Origin: Christensenella sp. UBA7584
GTDB taxonomy: Bacteria > Bacillota > Clostridia > Christensenellales > UBA1242
DNA length: 28,583 nucleotides
Reading direction: 5' to 3'
Assembly (NCBI GenBank): GCA_002477805.1
Contig: DLKQ01000001.1
Location: forward strand, 1-28,583
The position numbers and the translations under genes were made by a program. This document shows, one piece after another, positions 14,334 to 22,580 of the stretch; positions within the stretch are counted from its first letter, which is position 1; the number at the start of each line of letters is the position of its first letter. The notes beneath the pieces are model-generated. The model did not search any database, was not told the origin of the DNA, and saw only the letters and a list, made by a program, of their open reading frames with translations.

Positions 14334-16130
14334 TTATTTTTCAATATCCATTACGATTGGAATTATTATAGGTTTACGCTCGATTCTTCTATAGAAAAGG
14401 TTTGTAAGCGTTGATTTAATACTGCCTTTTAAATCATTCCACTCAGTGTTTTTGATGTCAATTTTTTCAAGAGCTTTCATTAGCACACCCTTTGCTTCGT
14501 CAATAACTTTTTGCGCTTCGTGTGAGTAAATAAACCCTTTTGCAATCATTTCAGGGCCAGATACTATCTCACCTTTTTTCATATTTATTCCAATAACAAC
14601 CACACAAAGACCTTCAGTTGAAAGTTGTTTTCTTTCTTTAAGCACATTACTATCCGCCTGTCCCATTCCAAGACCATCAACCAAAGATTCTCCAGCTTGA
14701 ACATCTTGTGTAAAATGAACTCCTTGTGGTGTAACCTCTAGAACAGAACCATTGTGTGGAATAAAAATATTATTTTCTTTCATACCGAGTTCCATTGCAA
14801 GTCTTTTGTGTGCAAGTTGATGCTTTGCTTCACCGTGAACTGGTACAAAGTATTTTGGCTTTAATAGTTTGTGCATAATTCTGTCTTCGCCTTTGCAAGC
14901 GTGTCCAGAAGCGTGAACACTGGCTAAATCGTTGTAAATAACAGTAATTCCTTTTTCAATCAAGTCATTAATAATACCTGAAACTGCTTTTTCGTTACCT
15001 GGAACAGGTGATGAAGAGAATATTACAACATCATTCTCTCCAAGCGTTAAACCTTGAAATTCTCCTCTTGCCATTCTTGCAAGTGCTGTTGACTCTTGTC
15101 CTTGACTACCTGTAGATAGAATTAAAGTCTCTTCTGGTTTTAGATTCTTTGCTTTTGCTATATCAACGATTATATCTTTATCAAAGACAACTTCTCCAAC
15201 TTTCATTGCAACTTCCATATTGTTAATCATACTTCTTCCAGCAAAAGCAATTTTTCTTTTAAATTCCTTTGCAAGGTACATAATTTGTTGCATACGATGA
15301 ACATTACTTGCAAAAACAGTCAAAATAAGTCTCTTGTCCTTATATTGCTCAAAAAGGTTGTGTAATGTTTCTTTCACCACTTTTTCACTGAGTGAAAAGC
15401 CTTCAAATTCAGCGTTGGTACTCTCGCCAAGATATAGTAATACTCCTCGCTGTCCAAGTTCTCCAAAACGAGAAAGGTCAGTTGTTTCCTCTAAAAGTGG
15501 AGTAAAGTCTATTTTAAAGTCTCCAGAATGAACAACGAGTCCAACCGGCGTTTTTATTGCAAGACTGTGAGCACCCGCAATAGAGTGATTTACGTGAATA
15601 AACTCAACTTGAAAGCACCCTATTTTCACAACATCTTTTGGCTTAACAACTTTGCCTACCATTTTTACTTTTGGAAATTCTCTAAGCTTTCCTTGTATCA
15701 TTGCAAGAGTTAAACGACTCGCATATACAGGAGCTTTTACTGTATCCAAAAAGTATGGCAAACTTCCTATATGGTCTTCGTGTGCGTGTGTTATTAAAAT
15801 ACCTTTTATCTTTTGAGCATTGTTTTTTAAGTAAGTCATATCTGGAATAACCAAATCAACCCCAAGCATATCATCATCAGGAAATGCAACACCACAGTCA
15901 ATTACTAAAATATCATCACCATAGCAAAGGGCAGTCATATTTTTTCCAACTTCACCAACACCTCCAAAGAACATTACTTTCAATTTGTTTCTATTTCCTT
16001 TGGTGTCTTGATACCCCTTTCGTTTACTTTCAACTCTTTCTTTTTTTGCAAAAACTTTTTTCTTTACAGTTGGTGAAATTGAAATAACTTCTGCATTTTC
16101 ACCATTCGAATTTTTCTCTATATTATCCAA
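14334..16130 (-). CDS. rnj: Ribonuclease J
   Basis: RNase J combines endonuclease and 5'-3' exonuclease activity and is a main mRNA decay and rRNA maturation enzyme of Gram-positive bacteria. A Lys-rich, probably flexible N-terminal tail (about 1-50) precedes the metallo-beta-lactamase core. FFGGVGEVGKNM (54-65) is followed by the two-zinc motif HAHEDH (115-120), HVNHSIAGAHS and LVVHSGDFKID. The beta-CASP domain then follows with FASNVHRM, STGSQGQ and VHASGHA; PVHGEAKH belongs to the conserved C-terminal part of the nuclease. The length of 598 aa exceeds Bacillus RNase J1 by about 40 because of the tail. The start is TTG at 16130, with AAAGGAG eight bases upstream and no ATG nearby. It lies 21 bases after a membrane protein gene, in one operon with trmR and trhP. 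Confidence 0.95.
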   Translation of the reverse strand: MDNIEKNSNGENAEVISISPTVKKKVFAKKERVESKRKGYQDTKGNRNKLKVMFFGGVGEVGKNMTALCYGDDILVIDCGVAFPDDDMLGVDLVIPDMTYLKNNAQKIKGILITHAHEDHIGSLPYFLDTVKAPVYASRLTLAMIQGKLREFPKVKMVGKVVKPKDVVKIGCFQVEFIHVNHSIAGAHSLAIKTPVGLVVHSGDFKIDFTPLLEETTDLSRFGELGQRGVLLYLGESTNAEFEGFSLSEKVVKETLHNLFEQYKDKRLILTVFASNVHRMQQIMYLAKEFKRKIAFAGRSMINNMEVAMKVGEVVFDKDIIVDIAKAKNLKPEETLILSTGSQGQESTALARMARGEFQGLTLGENDVVIFSSSPVPGNEKAVSGIINDLIEKGITVIYNDLASVHASGHACKGEDRIMHKLLKPKYFVPVHGEAKHQLAHKRLAMELGMKENNIFIPHNGSVLEVTPQGVHFTQDVQAGESLVDGLGMGQADSNVLKERKQLSTEGLCVVVIGINMKKGEIVSGPEMIAKGFIYSHEAQKVIDEAKGVLMKALEKIDIKNTEWNDLKGSIKSTLTNLFYRRIERKPIIIPIVMDIEK

Positions 16131-16151
16131 TTTAATTTCTCCTTTAAATCC

Positions 16152-17105
16152 TTATATTATATAACGCATTTCATTAATACGCTCATTATCCTCAATTTTC
16201 TTTGATGTAACTATTGTGTTTCTATCAACATAAAATCTAAGTCCGTTTGCTTTAAAATAAATTACTAAGTAAAGAACATTGAAACATACTATTGTAAATG
16301 GTATTGTAATTAAAAGCCCAACCAGGCAAGTTAAAATCCCAACCAAATAATTTACTACAAAAGCAATCAAAACAAAAGTCGTAGTTCCACCAAAAATATC
16401 TCTTAGATTTTTTGACAAAAGTCTAAAATTATTTCTTAACCCCTGCCAAATTCCACAATTTTTTGCGACAACACTGATGCCCCACTCTGCAAACAAAGCC
16501 TGCCTTAACACAACAAAAGCAAACATAATCAATACAATTACAAATGGTGCAATCTTTGAAACTACCCCACCTATAAGAGTAAGTTGAAGAAGTCCAAAAA
16601 ATGAAGCAATAATGGTCAAATCAAACAAAAATGTTATGAGCAGTTTGCAAAGTCTAAATTTAATCCCTCGCCAAAAGTCACTAATAAAATACCCCGCAAA
16701 ATTAAGCTTTGCCAAACTTCCCATATATCCATAAATACATTCACAAACAGGCAATTCAACAAGGCCACAAAAAACTGAGCCTAAAAGCCAACAAACAACA
16801 AATAGTGCGATTAAAGAAGGTAAATACGCAAGCAAATTTGAACCAATTATTGCCCAAAATTCATTAGATAAAACAGCAAAATCGCCTATCATATGGCTAA
16901 GACTAAAATTAAACAGGTTTTCGCTAGTAAAAGTTTCAAGGCTTGTCCCAAAGCCACTTGATACAATGTCTGCAATAAACTGATACGCCACCGCAAGTCC
17001 TAGCCCAGCAATCAAAACGATACAAGCAAGTTCATAAACAAGGACTCTCCAACTCAGTCCAGCCTTGTTTAAACAAATCTTGAATGTACTGCTATAATCA
17101 ACCAT
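16152..17105 (-). CDS. Polytopic membrane protein of unknown function
   Basis: I do not recognise a named family. The 317-aa chain has about six hydrophobic segments, near residues 22-45, 86-112, 150-185, 186-205, 240-265 and 265-290, and short charged ends. The start has GGGAG about six bases before ATG. It is 10 bases behind the next membrane protein and 21 bases before rnj, so it is cotranscribed with RNase J. Its C-terminal part (a last membrane segment then YFKANGLRFYVDRNT) resembles the end of the upstream neighbour (FDYYGIARYDARCYY), and both start with a short amphipathic stretch containing SST or NST. I infer that the two are distant tandem paralogues that could form a heteromeric complex; nothing shows what they transport or anchor. 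Confidence 0.75.
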   Translation of the reverse strand: MVDYSSTFKICLNKAGLSWRVLVYELACIVLIAGLGLAVAYQFIADIVSSGFGTSLETFTSENLFNFSLSHMIGDFAVLSNEFWAIIGSNLLAYLPSLIALFVVCWLLGSVFCGLVELPVCECIYGYMGSLAKLNFAGYFISDFWRGIKFRLCKLLITFLFDLTIIASFFGLLQLTLIGGVVSKIAPFVIVLIMFAFVVLRQALFAEWGISVVAKNCGIWQGLRNNFRLLSKNLRDIFGGTTTFVLIAFVVNYLVGILTCLVGLLITIPFTIVCFNVLYLVIYFKANGLRFYVDRNTIVTSKKIEDNERINEMRYII

Positions 17106-17115
17106 AATCTACTCC

Positions 17116-17931
17116 CTACTTTAAATTGTAATAACATCTTGCATCATACCTCGCAATGCCATAATAATCAAAAAATGTAATCATTGTTAAACAGCAAACA
17201 AAAGGAATAATAAACACAAAAGATATTGTTGAACTTAGCCAAGTTAGTGACAAAAGTGTCCCTACTATTGTTAAAACTGCACCAGATAAAAATGGAACAA
17301 AACTTGCAATTGAATTTTGAAAAGGTCTTTTGTGCATTGCTTGACTTGCATCTACCATTGCGCTGAAAAAACCTGTTCCCATTATTGCCATATGAGCCGA
17401 CATCAGCCCACAAAATGCTACAACTCTAGAAATCATAAAAAGAGCAACAAAGCCAGTTACACTAACAAATATAGTGCTAATAACTTTGAGTCCATTTTTA
17501 GCAAACACAAAGTCAAATAACATAATTAAAAGTGATTGCAACAACATCACCACAAAATAAAGAATGAATACAACAAAAATATTTAAAAAAACACTTTTAA
17601 AATTATTATTGAAACTTTCATCTTTTAGGCTCAAACTTTTTTTACCTGTTCTAAAGTGAATTTCAATTTTGCCTAAAATAACACTTACCACAGCACTAAG
17701 GAAAATGATACCGACAATACCAATAAAAATTTTTAACCAGTCAACTGCAATAATTCCGAAGAAAAAATCGTTAAAACCACTTAGACTCATTGAGGGATAA
17801 TTGAACAAAAATTGAATAAATTGAAACGGATTTAGTAACAACCCAACAAACAACGCTGGTAAAATAGAAAAAGCCATCAAAAACCAAAAATTTTTACACA
17901 AGTATGTCACTGTTGAATTAAAATAGTTCAT
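17116..17931 (-). CDS. Polytopic membrane protein of unknown function
   Basis: A 271-aa protein with about six hydrophobic stretches (near residues 13-35, 55-85, 110-140, 150-175, 205-230 and 233-250) and no recognised domain. The chain ends in FFDYYGIARYDARCYYNLK. It is the first gene of the operon with a second membrane protein, rnj, trmR and trhP. An AAGGA lies about 13 bases before the ATG, a wider spacing than usual, so initiation may be inefficient. A promoter with TATAAT is found just upstream. Possible roles (anchoring the degradosome, transport) are speculation. Confidence 0.75.
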   Translation of the reverse strand: MNYFNSTVTYLCKNFWFLMAFSILPALFVGLLLNPFQFIQFLFNYPSMSLSGFNDFFFGIIAVDWLKIFIGIVGIIFLSAVVSVILGKIEIHFRTGKKSLSLKDESFNNNFKSVFLNIFVVFILYFVVMLLQSLLIMLFDFVFAKNGLKVISTIFVSVTGFVALFMISRVVAFCGLMSAHMAIMGTGFFSAMVDASQAMHKRPFQNSIASFVPFLSGAVLTIVGTLLSLTWLSSTISFVFIIPFVCCLTMITFFDYYGIARYDARCYYNLK

Positions 17932-17959
17932 TTTTTATCAAAAATCCTTTTCTATAATA

Positions 17960-17989
17960 ATTATATAGCAAAAAGTCCCAAAAAAGCAA
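17960..17989 (-). promoter_or_regulatory. Sigma-A-type promoter of the membrane protein-rnj-trmR-trhP operon
   Basis: Minus strand TTGCTT (17989-17984), 18-base spacer, TATAAT (17965-17960). It lies about 30 bases upstream of the first ATG. No other promoter-like sequence is evident inside the operon. Confidence 0.6.
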
Positions 17990-18184
17990 ATCTTTTTTAA
18001 GTGAAATTTAAAATTATTCAATTTATTTATCTTTGTTATTTGTAGTTTATCATAAAAAAATTTTTTTGTCAATTAAATTGAGGTGTGAGTAAGACAATTC
18101 TTTAAATTTGTAAAATTATGCAAAAACTTGCTCACCAGACTTTTTCTGTCCAAAAAATAACAACAATCTAACCACCTTAGCGAA
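17990..18184. other. Host-prophage junction region
   Basis: About 195 bases between the operon promoter and the prophage terminator contain no gene I can support. A perfect A7T7 tract lies at 18054-18067. An imperfect inverted repeat pairs GGTGTGAGTAAG (near 18082) with CTTGCTCACC (near 18128). No tRNA end is visible as an attachment site. The phage attachment core would be expected here but cannot be located without the other prophage end. Confidence 0.4.
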
Positions 18185-18218
18185 ACAAAAAAAGAAGTTG
18201 CATAAACAGCAACTTCTT
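18185..18218 (-). terminator. Terminator of the prophage late operon
   Basis: Minus strand AAGAAGTTGC (18218-18209) pairs perfectly with GCAACTTCTT (18201-18192) and is followed by at least seven T. It stands directly after the holin stop codon and shields the rnj operon from phage transcription. Confidence 0.85.
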
Positions 18219-18220
18219 CT

Positions 18221-18478
18221 TTATTTTTCAATATTATTATTCTCATTTTCTGACTTATTTTCTTCACTGGAATTTATATTATCTTCAACACTTGGTTTAG
18301 AAATAATACCAAAAACAGTTAATATACCCAAAATCGAATTTATAATTGACATATAGCTTTCTTCACTTATTACAAATCCTAGCGGTTTTCCGACAAGTTG
18401 AACCACCAAAAATAATGCACTCAAAATTGAAAGCCAAAAACTATAGCTTTTTAATTTTTTCTTAAGATAAGGCTTCAC
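18221..18478 (-). CDS. Phage holin, phi LC3-like
   Basis: Small holin expected to permeabilise the membrane at lysis. The protein begins with a basic stretch PYLKKKLKSYSFW, then two hydrophobic helices (FWLSILSALFLVVQLVG and SIINSILGILTVFGIIS) separated by a short polar loop, then an acidic, Asn/Glu-rich tail. This layout and the motif around the second helix (GILTVFGIIS, usually followed by DPT-like residues; here KPSVED) match the phi LC3 holin family. I choose GTG at 18478 because GGAGG lies eight bases upstream; a GTG 15 bases earlier would overlap that site. It overlaps the upstream holin-like gene by 17 bases and ends at the late terminator. No endolysin gene accompanies it in the window. 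Confidence 0.8.
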   Translation of the reverse strand: MKPYLKKKLKSYSFWLSILSALFLVVQLVGKPLGFVISEESYMSIINSILGILTVFGIISKPSVEDNINSSEENKSENENNNIEK

Positions 18479-18716
18479 TTTTTTTACCTCCACGTTTTAA
18501 CAAGAGTTTTCTTATAGATAAAACATCGCTATGCACAACATTAAGCTCAAGTTCCACTTTTTTAATAACAGCAACATCAAGAGAAAGTTCATCAATTAAG
18601 GTGATGTACTTTTTTTCTCTTTTTGCACTATCTTTTAGTTGATAGAAAAATAGTAACACAAACAAAACAGCCCAAAGCCCATTACCAATTGCTAGTTGTA
18701 TAATTTGTTCTGTCAT
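18462..18716 (-). CDS. BhlA/UviB family holin-like protein
   Basis: An 84-aa protein with one N-terminal membrane helix (NGLWAVLFVLLFFYQL, about 12-27) followed by a charged, helical cytoplasmic part (KDSAKREKKYITLIDELS). This is the typical BhlA/UviB pattern, known from Bacillus prophage holins and clostridial bacteriocin export or lysis genes. Its ATG overlaps the stop of the coiled-coil gene (ATGA). The next gene is a phi LC3-like holin, so the phage has two unrelated membrane lysis proteins in sequence; one may act as holin and the other as regulator. Function is inferred from family and position. Confidence 0.8.
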   Translation of the reverse strand: MTEQIIQLAIGNGLWAVLFVLLFFYQLKDSAKREKKYITLIDELSLDVAVIKKVELELNVVHSDVLSIRKLLLKRGGKKSEALS

Positions 18717-19531
18717 CTTTTTTTAGCAATCCAACTAGTAAGAATTGCGTACCAACTTTTTCCAATTTCATCTTTAAGATTTGGATTATCAGACAAGAAT
18801 TGTTGACGCTCTAACCTTGATTTTTTGTTTAAGTAACTAAGAACTTCTCTAGTTTTTTCTCTACCAACATCTTCCAAAAGCGTTTCAAGTTGAGCTTCAA
18901 CTTTTTTCCGCTCAGAAGAGTTTGCTTTTTCAAATTCTTTCTGAATTTGCGATATTTTGCTATTTATTTTTTGAGCATAAGCAATATCAAATTTTTCAAG
19001 TGCCTGTTCTTTTTCTCGTTCTAGCATACTTTTTTCAAAAGATAACACCTCAAGTTTTTCATTAATACTTCTATCAATTTCAGAATTTTTTCGTAAAAAA
19101 TCGCTTTCAATTTGGCCTTGTTCATTCTGATATATACTCGACTCTCTCCAACCCTTTTCTATAGAATCATATCTTAAATCCTGTAAATCTTGGGTGTAAT
19201 CATCTTTTACCTGCTCTAGCTGTGCACTCTTTTTCTCGTTTAAGGTTTTATCTAGGTCTTTTAGTTTGCTTTCCTTGGTGGAATATTTGTTTTCAATTTT
19301 CCCCATTTCAGTATTGTAATACTCGCTAAGCTTTTCCACAGCCTGACTTTTAGCATTCTCATCAGTTAATGTTAGTGAATCCCTTTTTGACTTCCAAGCA
19401 GAGATTTCTGACTCATACTTTTTGTCTATCTTTTCAAATTTGTCAGTTAATTCAGAAGGAAGGGTTCGCACTTTTTGAGAAACAAGTTTTGTTTGACTTT
19501 TTTCAATTTGATAATTGTTATTTGTTGACAT
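18713..19531 (-). CDS. Coiled-coil phage protein of unknown function
   Basis: The 272-aa chain is almost entirely charged alpha helix, with heptad-like patterns from about residue 30 to 240 (for example EKFDIAYAQKINSKISQIQK). It ends in a short aromatic segment, GKSWYAILTSWIAKKR. There is no signal or membrane segment. ATG at 19531 is preferred over an in-frame start at 19624: GGAGG lies seven bases upstream, and the earlier start would overlap the preceding gene. It lies between the receptor-like protein and the holins. Possible roles are an ejected internal protein, a tail needle or fibre component, or a lysis accessory. I cannot choose between them. Confidence 0.7.
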   Translation of the reverse strand: MSTNNNYQIEKSQTKLVSQKVRTLPSELTDKFEKIDKKYESEISAWKSKRDSLTLTDENAKSQAVEKLSEYYNTEMGKIENKYSTKESKLKDLDKTLNEKKSAQLEQVKDDYTQDLQDLRYDSIEKGWRESSIYQNEQGQIESDFLRKNSEIDRSINEKLEVLSFEKSMLEREKEQALEKFDIAYAQKINSKISQIQKEFEKANSSERKKVEAQLETLLEDVGREKTREVLSYLNKKSRLERQQFLSDNPNLKDEIGKSWYAILTSWIAKKR

Positions 19532-19610
19532 ATAAGCACCTCCGTTTTTAAAATAATCAGATTTGTTTTTTTGGGTTATGATAAAATTTGTAAAATTTTT
19601 TGAATAATAA

Positions 19611-21074
19611 CTATTTTTTAACACAACTTAACACTCCATCTTTTCTTATCCAATAACACCACGAACATTCTTTGTAGTATTCTCCATCACATACAAAAAC
19701 CTCATCAGTAACACTTCTTGTATCCAAGTTCATTACAGTTTTGTAAACCTTGTTATCTCTAGAAAAATAGAAACGAACCTCATCTCCATCACAGTAGCCT
19801 GTCAAACTTCTACCATTACCAACTTTAGTGCAAGCATCAGACATTTCAAGCCAACCACTTGTTGTGTTAATATCATTTTTTATATATGCTTGAAAATAGA
19901 GGTCATCGTTAGATTTCCTAAATACTGGCATTGTAAAATAATTTTTCTTGTTACTCCAAATGTGTGCAACACTGAAAATTTCTTTAATATCGCTAAATGG
20001 ACACCCGACCTCAAACCGCTCTATATTTATTATATTTAAGTCTGAATTTCGCAAACCAATAGCACTAAGAATACCTGTATCGGAAACTCCCATAAGCAGA
20101 ACACGGTATCTATTTACAAGCTGAGTATTTAAGCCTTGTGAACCAAATTTTAATGGATTATATATTTCCAGAACAGACGCAACATCCCATTTATCGCCTG
20201 AGTATTGTGTTAAGTTAGTATATGTTGTTATTGGTAATAACTGCGCAATAACGCTTCCGTCAACCAGTGTTTTTGAAATTGCGTCATTTCCCAAAATAGC
20301 TCCTTTATCATTAAACATACAACAACCCGATGTTTTTAATGATTTTATAGGAGTGGTAATTTCTCCACCATATACTCCAGTAGTAGCATTACCCAACACT
20401 TTCGTTTTGCCATTTGGGTCAATAGTATGAACACTTAAAGTGTACCCATCTGCAGAGATGATGTAGCAAACTTGAGAATTTAAGATAGCCTCTGGATGAG
20501 TTTCTTCCACAAAAGGCCCACTCACATCTCTTGTAAACACAATTTGGACTCCATATACAAAAACTTTTACATTTTTAAGCATACATTTCACAGATGTATC
20601 TTCACCAATTAACTTCCCCTTGAAGTATATTTCTTTAAAATTTCCATCAGAAACAAAATATTTTCTGTCTTTTATCCTCACTACTGATGCACCAAAAGTT
20701 ATAGTATTAGAATAAACAACTTCACCACCGATTTCAACAGTAAGTTCTAGTTCACCTGTTTGCCCCTCAGTAAACGGATTAGCCTCACATTCAAAACAAA
20801 TCTCACCAGGAGTGTTTGCTTTTGCCTTATATTCCCCTAGATAAAAATCTTGCTGTGAACTACTTGAATACAGTATTCTTCCAAAATCTAGGCACGAAAT
20901 TTTTATTTCATCTTCATTTGGTTTTACAGTGGTATCATCAGAATCAAGTTTATTTTTTACTTCCACAACATCAGCCTTAATGGAATTTAACTCTTTTTTA
21001 TTTTGCTCAATCACATCTTCAAGTTCTAAACTTTTTAAATAGGCCTGCTTCCCCAATTTTGTTTCAACTTCCAT
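19611..21074 (-). CDS. Large phage tail or receptor-binding protein candidate
   Basis: A 487-aa protein with an N-terminal coiled coil (about 10-45, LEDVIEQNKKELNSIKADVV), an acidic linker, a beta-rich domain (about 55-180) and a larger C-terminal part with repeated beta-strand motifs. The latter resembles a beta-propeller or sialidase-like carbohydrate-binding fold (for example RSLTGYCDGDEVRFYFSRD). N-terminal trimeric coiled coil plus C-terminal beta head is common for fibres and tailspikes. No catalytic motif is evident. GGAG lies six bases before ATG, and the gene follows the hub-like gene by three bases. The position at the end of the structural block fits a host-recognition protein, which is inference. 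Confidence 0.6.
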   Translation of the reverse strand: MEVETKLGKQAYLKSLELEDVIEQNKKELNSIKADVVEVKNKLDSDDTTVKPNEDEIKISCLDFGRILYSSSSQQDFYLGEYKAKANTPGEICFECEANPFTEGQTGELELTVEIGGEVVYSNTITFGASVVRIKDRKYFVSDGNFKEIYFKGKLIGEDTSVKCMLKNVKVFVYGVQIVFTRDVSGPFVEETHPEAILNSQVCYIISADGYTLSVHTIDPNGKTKVLGNATTGVYGGEITTPIKSLKTSGCCMFNDKGAILGNDAISKTLVDGSVIAQLLPITTYTNLTQYSGDKWDVASVLEIYNPLKFGSQGLNTQLVNRYRVLLMGVSDTGILSAIGLRNSDLNIINIERFEVGCPFSDIKEIFSVAHIWSNKKNYFTMPVFRKSNDDLYFQAYIKNDINTTSGWLEMSDACTKVGNGRSLTGYCDGDEVRFYFSRDNKVYKTVMNLDTRSVTDEVFVCDGEYYKECSWCYWIRKDGVLSCVKK

Positions 21075-21077
21075 AAA

Positions 21078-22580
21078 CTACTCCAAATTTACTTCTAATT
21101 GGGGATTAGAGATATAAGCATCACTAGTTTCAGAATAAAATCCAATAGCAAACACATTTCCTCGTAGATTAATTGGAACTTTTACAGCATTGTTCGCTGA
21201 TGCGGAAATATCAAAAAGATGTGTTTTCCCATCAATAACTATACCAATTTTACTTTTATATTTATTTAAAAGTGTAATGCTTTTTATAATTTTGTTTTTG
21301 TTTGGGTAGCCAAGGTCTGTATAGGGAGATTCCCAAACCTTTTTTGTAGCACTTCCAAAGACTTTACCATCGTGAGTGAGTTCGCCAAGCCTATTTTGAT
21401 AATCACCCGAAAAACAAGCAACAAGTTTACTAATATTTCCAAATTGTAGTGCAGTAAGCGCACAAATATCAACACCCCTCAGAATTGAATATTCACCTGT
21501 TTTTACATCAAACTCAACAAGACAGTTATTTGTCATTTGAGAGTATGCTTGCTCTCCATAATCGTTTGATGACATTTTACAAGCCAAATAGTATTTCCCA
21601 TCTAAAAAAGCACTACAAGCTTCACTATTATCTTGACCTTCAAGCAAACTCTCAAAACCAAGAGTAATTTTTGAAAGCTCCATTCCATCAAAACTGTAAA
21701 GTCCATCACGACATAACATTATAATTTTGTCACCACATAATGAAGCAGTATTTGCATAGATTTTTGAATTTGACAAGGACAAGTTTCTAACCACAAATTC
21801 ACTTTGCTCTCCTGAACCACTTAGTCTTGTAATTCCATATTCTCGTATAATATAGAGATAATTATTGTAACTTATGGCCTTGTTTAAAGTCCCTCTTTCA
21901 TCTGTTAATTCAATATAACCTCCATCAAAGGCTGTTGCAACCCAGTTGGTTGGGTCAGTATCTGAACTAAACCAAATTTGAGACTTGTCGCCACCTATAG
22001 TCGCAAAAAGTCTATTTGCGTGATAAGCAAATGATGTAACAATTGGAGCAGTTGGATGACTTTCTGGCAGGTCAACACCATTCCAAGTGGTTAAAAACTC
22101 ACCTTCTTGTGATGGACTCCAAAAAAAATTGTCCATACCTTCTGTTCGTAAATTTATTCCAATCGGTTCTTTTGCAAATGTTACATCTTCAAGCAAAAAG
22201 AAAGTCGCAACTGCCGTGTTTAAAAATGACCAATAAACTTCCTTTCCATTTTCTCCATCAGTGTAAATAATAATTAGCGGTGAAAATTTATTTGACTCAT
22301 TTGACCATCTGTTGAAAAGCCACATCTTTCTTATTGCTGTTACACCTTCTGGAACAAGCATAGTCTTTTGACTTTCAGATGAGTACGGAATCATTAAATC
22401 TTTAAATCCCATACCCGTCTTTAAAGCTCCTGTCAAAAAATCAAAGTTATAAGAGTTTCTTGCAACATTAAGTGGCAAAATATTTGTGTCTAATTTTGTG
22501 TTCATACCGCTTGAAAAATCAGTTAGTTTAACTTTTAAAACCGTTTGATCAGAAAGTGGAAGCTTTTCACTATAAAACAC
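21078..22580 (-). CDS. P22 gp10-like beta-propeller hub or stabilisation protein
   Basis: A 500-aa protein whose N-terminal block, SSGMNTKLDTNILPLNVARN followed closely by SYNFDFLTGALKTGMGF, is typical of the beta-propeller tail-hub or head-stabilisation proteins of short-tailed phages (P22 gp10 type). These proteins close the portal-adaptor channel and carry the needle or fibres. Repeated short blades with SYNNYLYIIREYGI and CGDKIIMLCRDGLYSFDGME support a propeller of about residues 100-400, followed by a beta-sandwich-like end. I choose GTG at 22580, which overlaps the upstream TAG stop by one base and has GGTGG five bases upstream; a GTG nine bases earlier lies within that site. Size and position agree with gp10 (472 aa). 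Confidence 0.7.
   Translation of the reverse strand: MFYSEKLPLSDQTVLKVKLTDFSSGMNTKLDTNILPLNVARNSYNFDFLTGALKTGMGFKDLMIPYSSESQKTMLVPEGVTAIRKMWLFNRWSNESNKFSPLIIIYTDGENGKEVYWSFLNTAVATFFLLEDVTFAKEPIGINLRTEGMDNFFWSPSQEGEFLTTWNGVDLPESHPTAPIVTSFAYHANRLFATIGGDKSQIWFSSDTDPTNWVATAFDGGYIELTDERGTLNKAISYNNYLYIIREYGITRLSGSGEQSEFVVRNLSLSNSKIYANTASLCGDKIIMLCRDGLYSFDGMELSKITLGFESLLEGQDNSEACSAFLDGKYYLACKMSSNDYGEQAYSQMTNNCLVEFDVKTGEYSILRGVDICALTALQFGNISKLVACFSGDYQNRLGELTHDGKVFGSATKKVWESPYTDLGYPNKNKIIKSITLLNKYKSKIGIVIDGKTHLFDISASANNAVKVPINLRGNVFAIGFYSETSDAYISNPQLEVNLE

Noticed and set aside
18054..18067. A7T7 tract as the phage attachment core
   Set aside because: A single copy of a simple AT tract is not evidence; the other prophage end is outside the window.
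18073..18267. Minus-strand open frame of 64 codons at the host-prophage junction
   Set aside because: It overlaps the end of the holin gene in another frame and runs through the late terminator; no ribosome binding site.
19532..19624. 31-residue N-terminal extension of the coiled-coil phage protein
   Set aside because: It overlaps the preceding gene and reads through the GGAGG site that belongs to the ATG at 19531.
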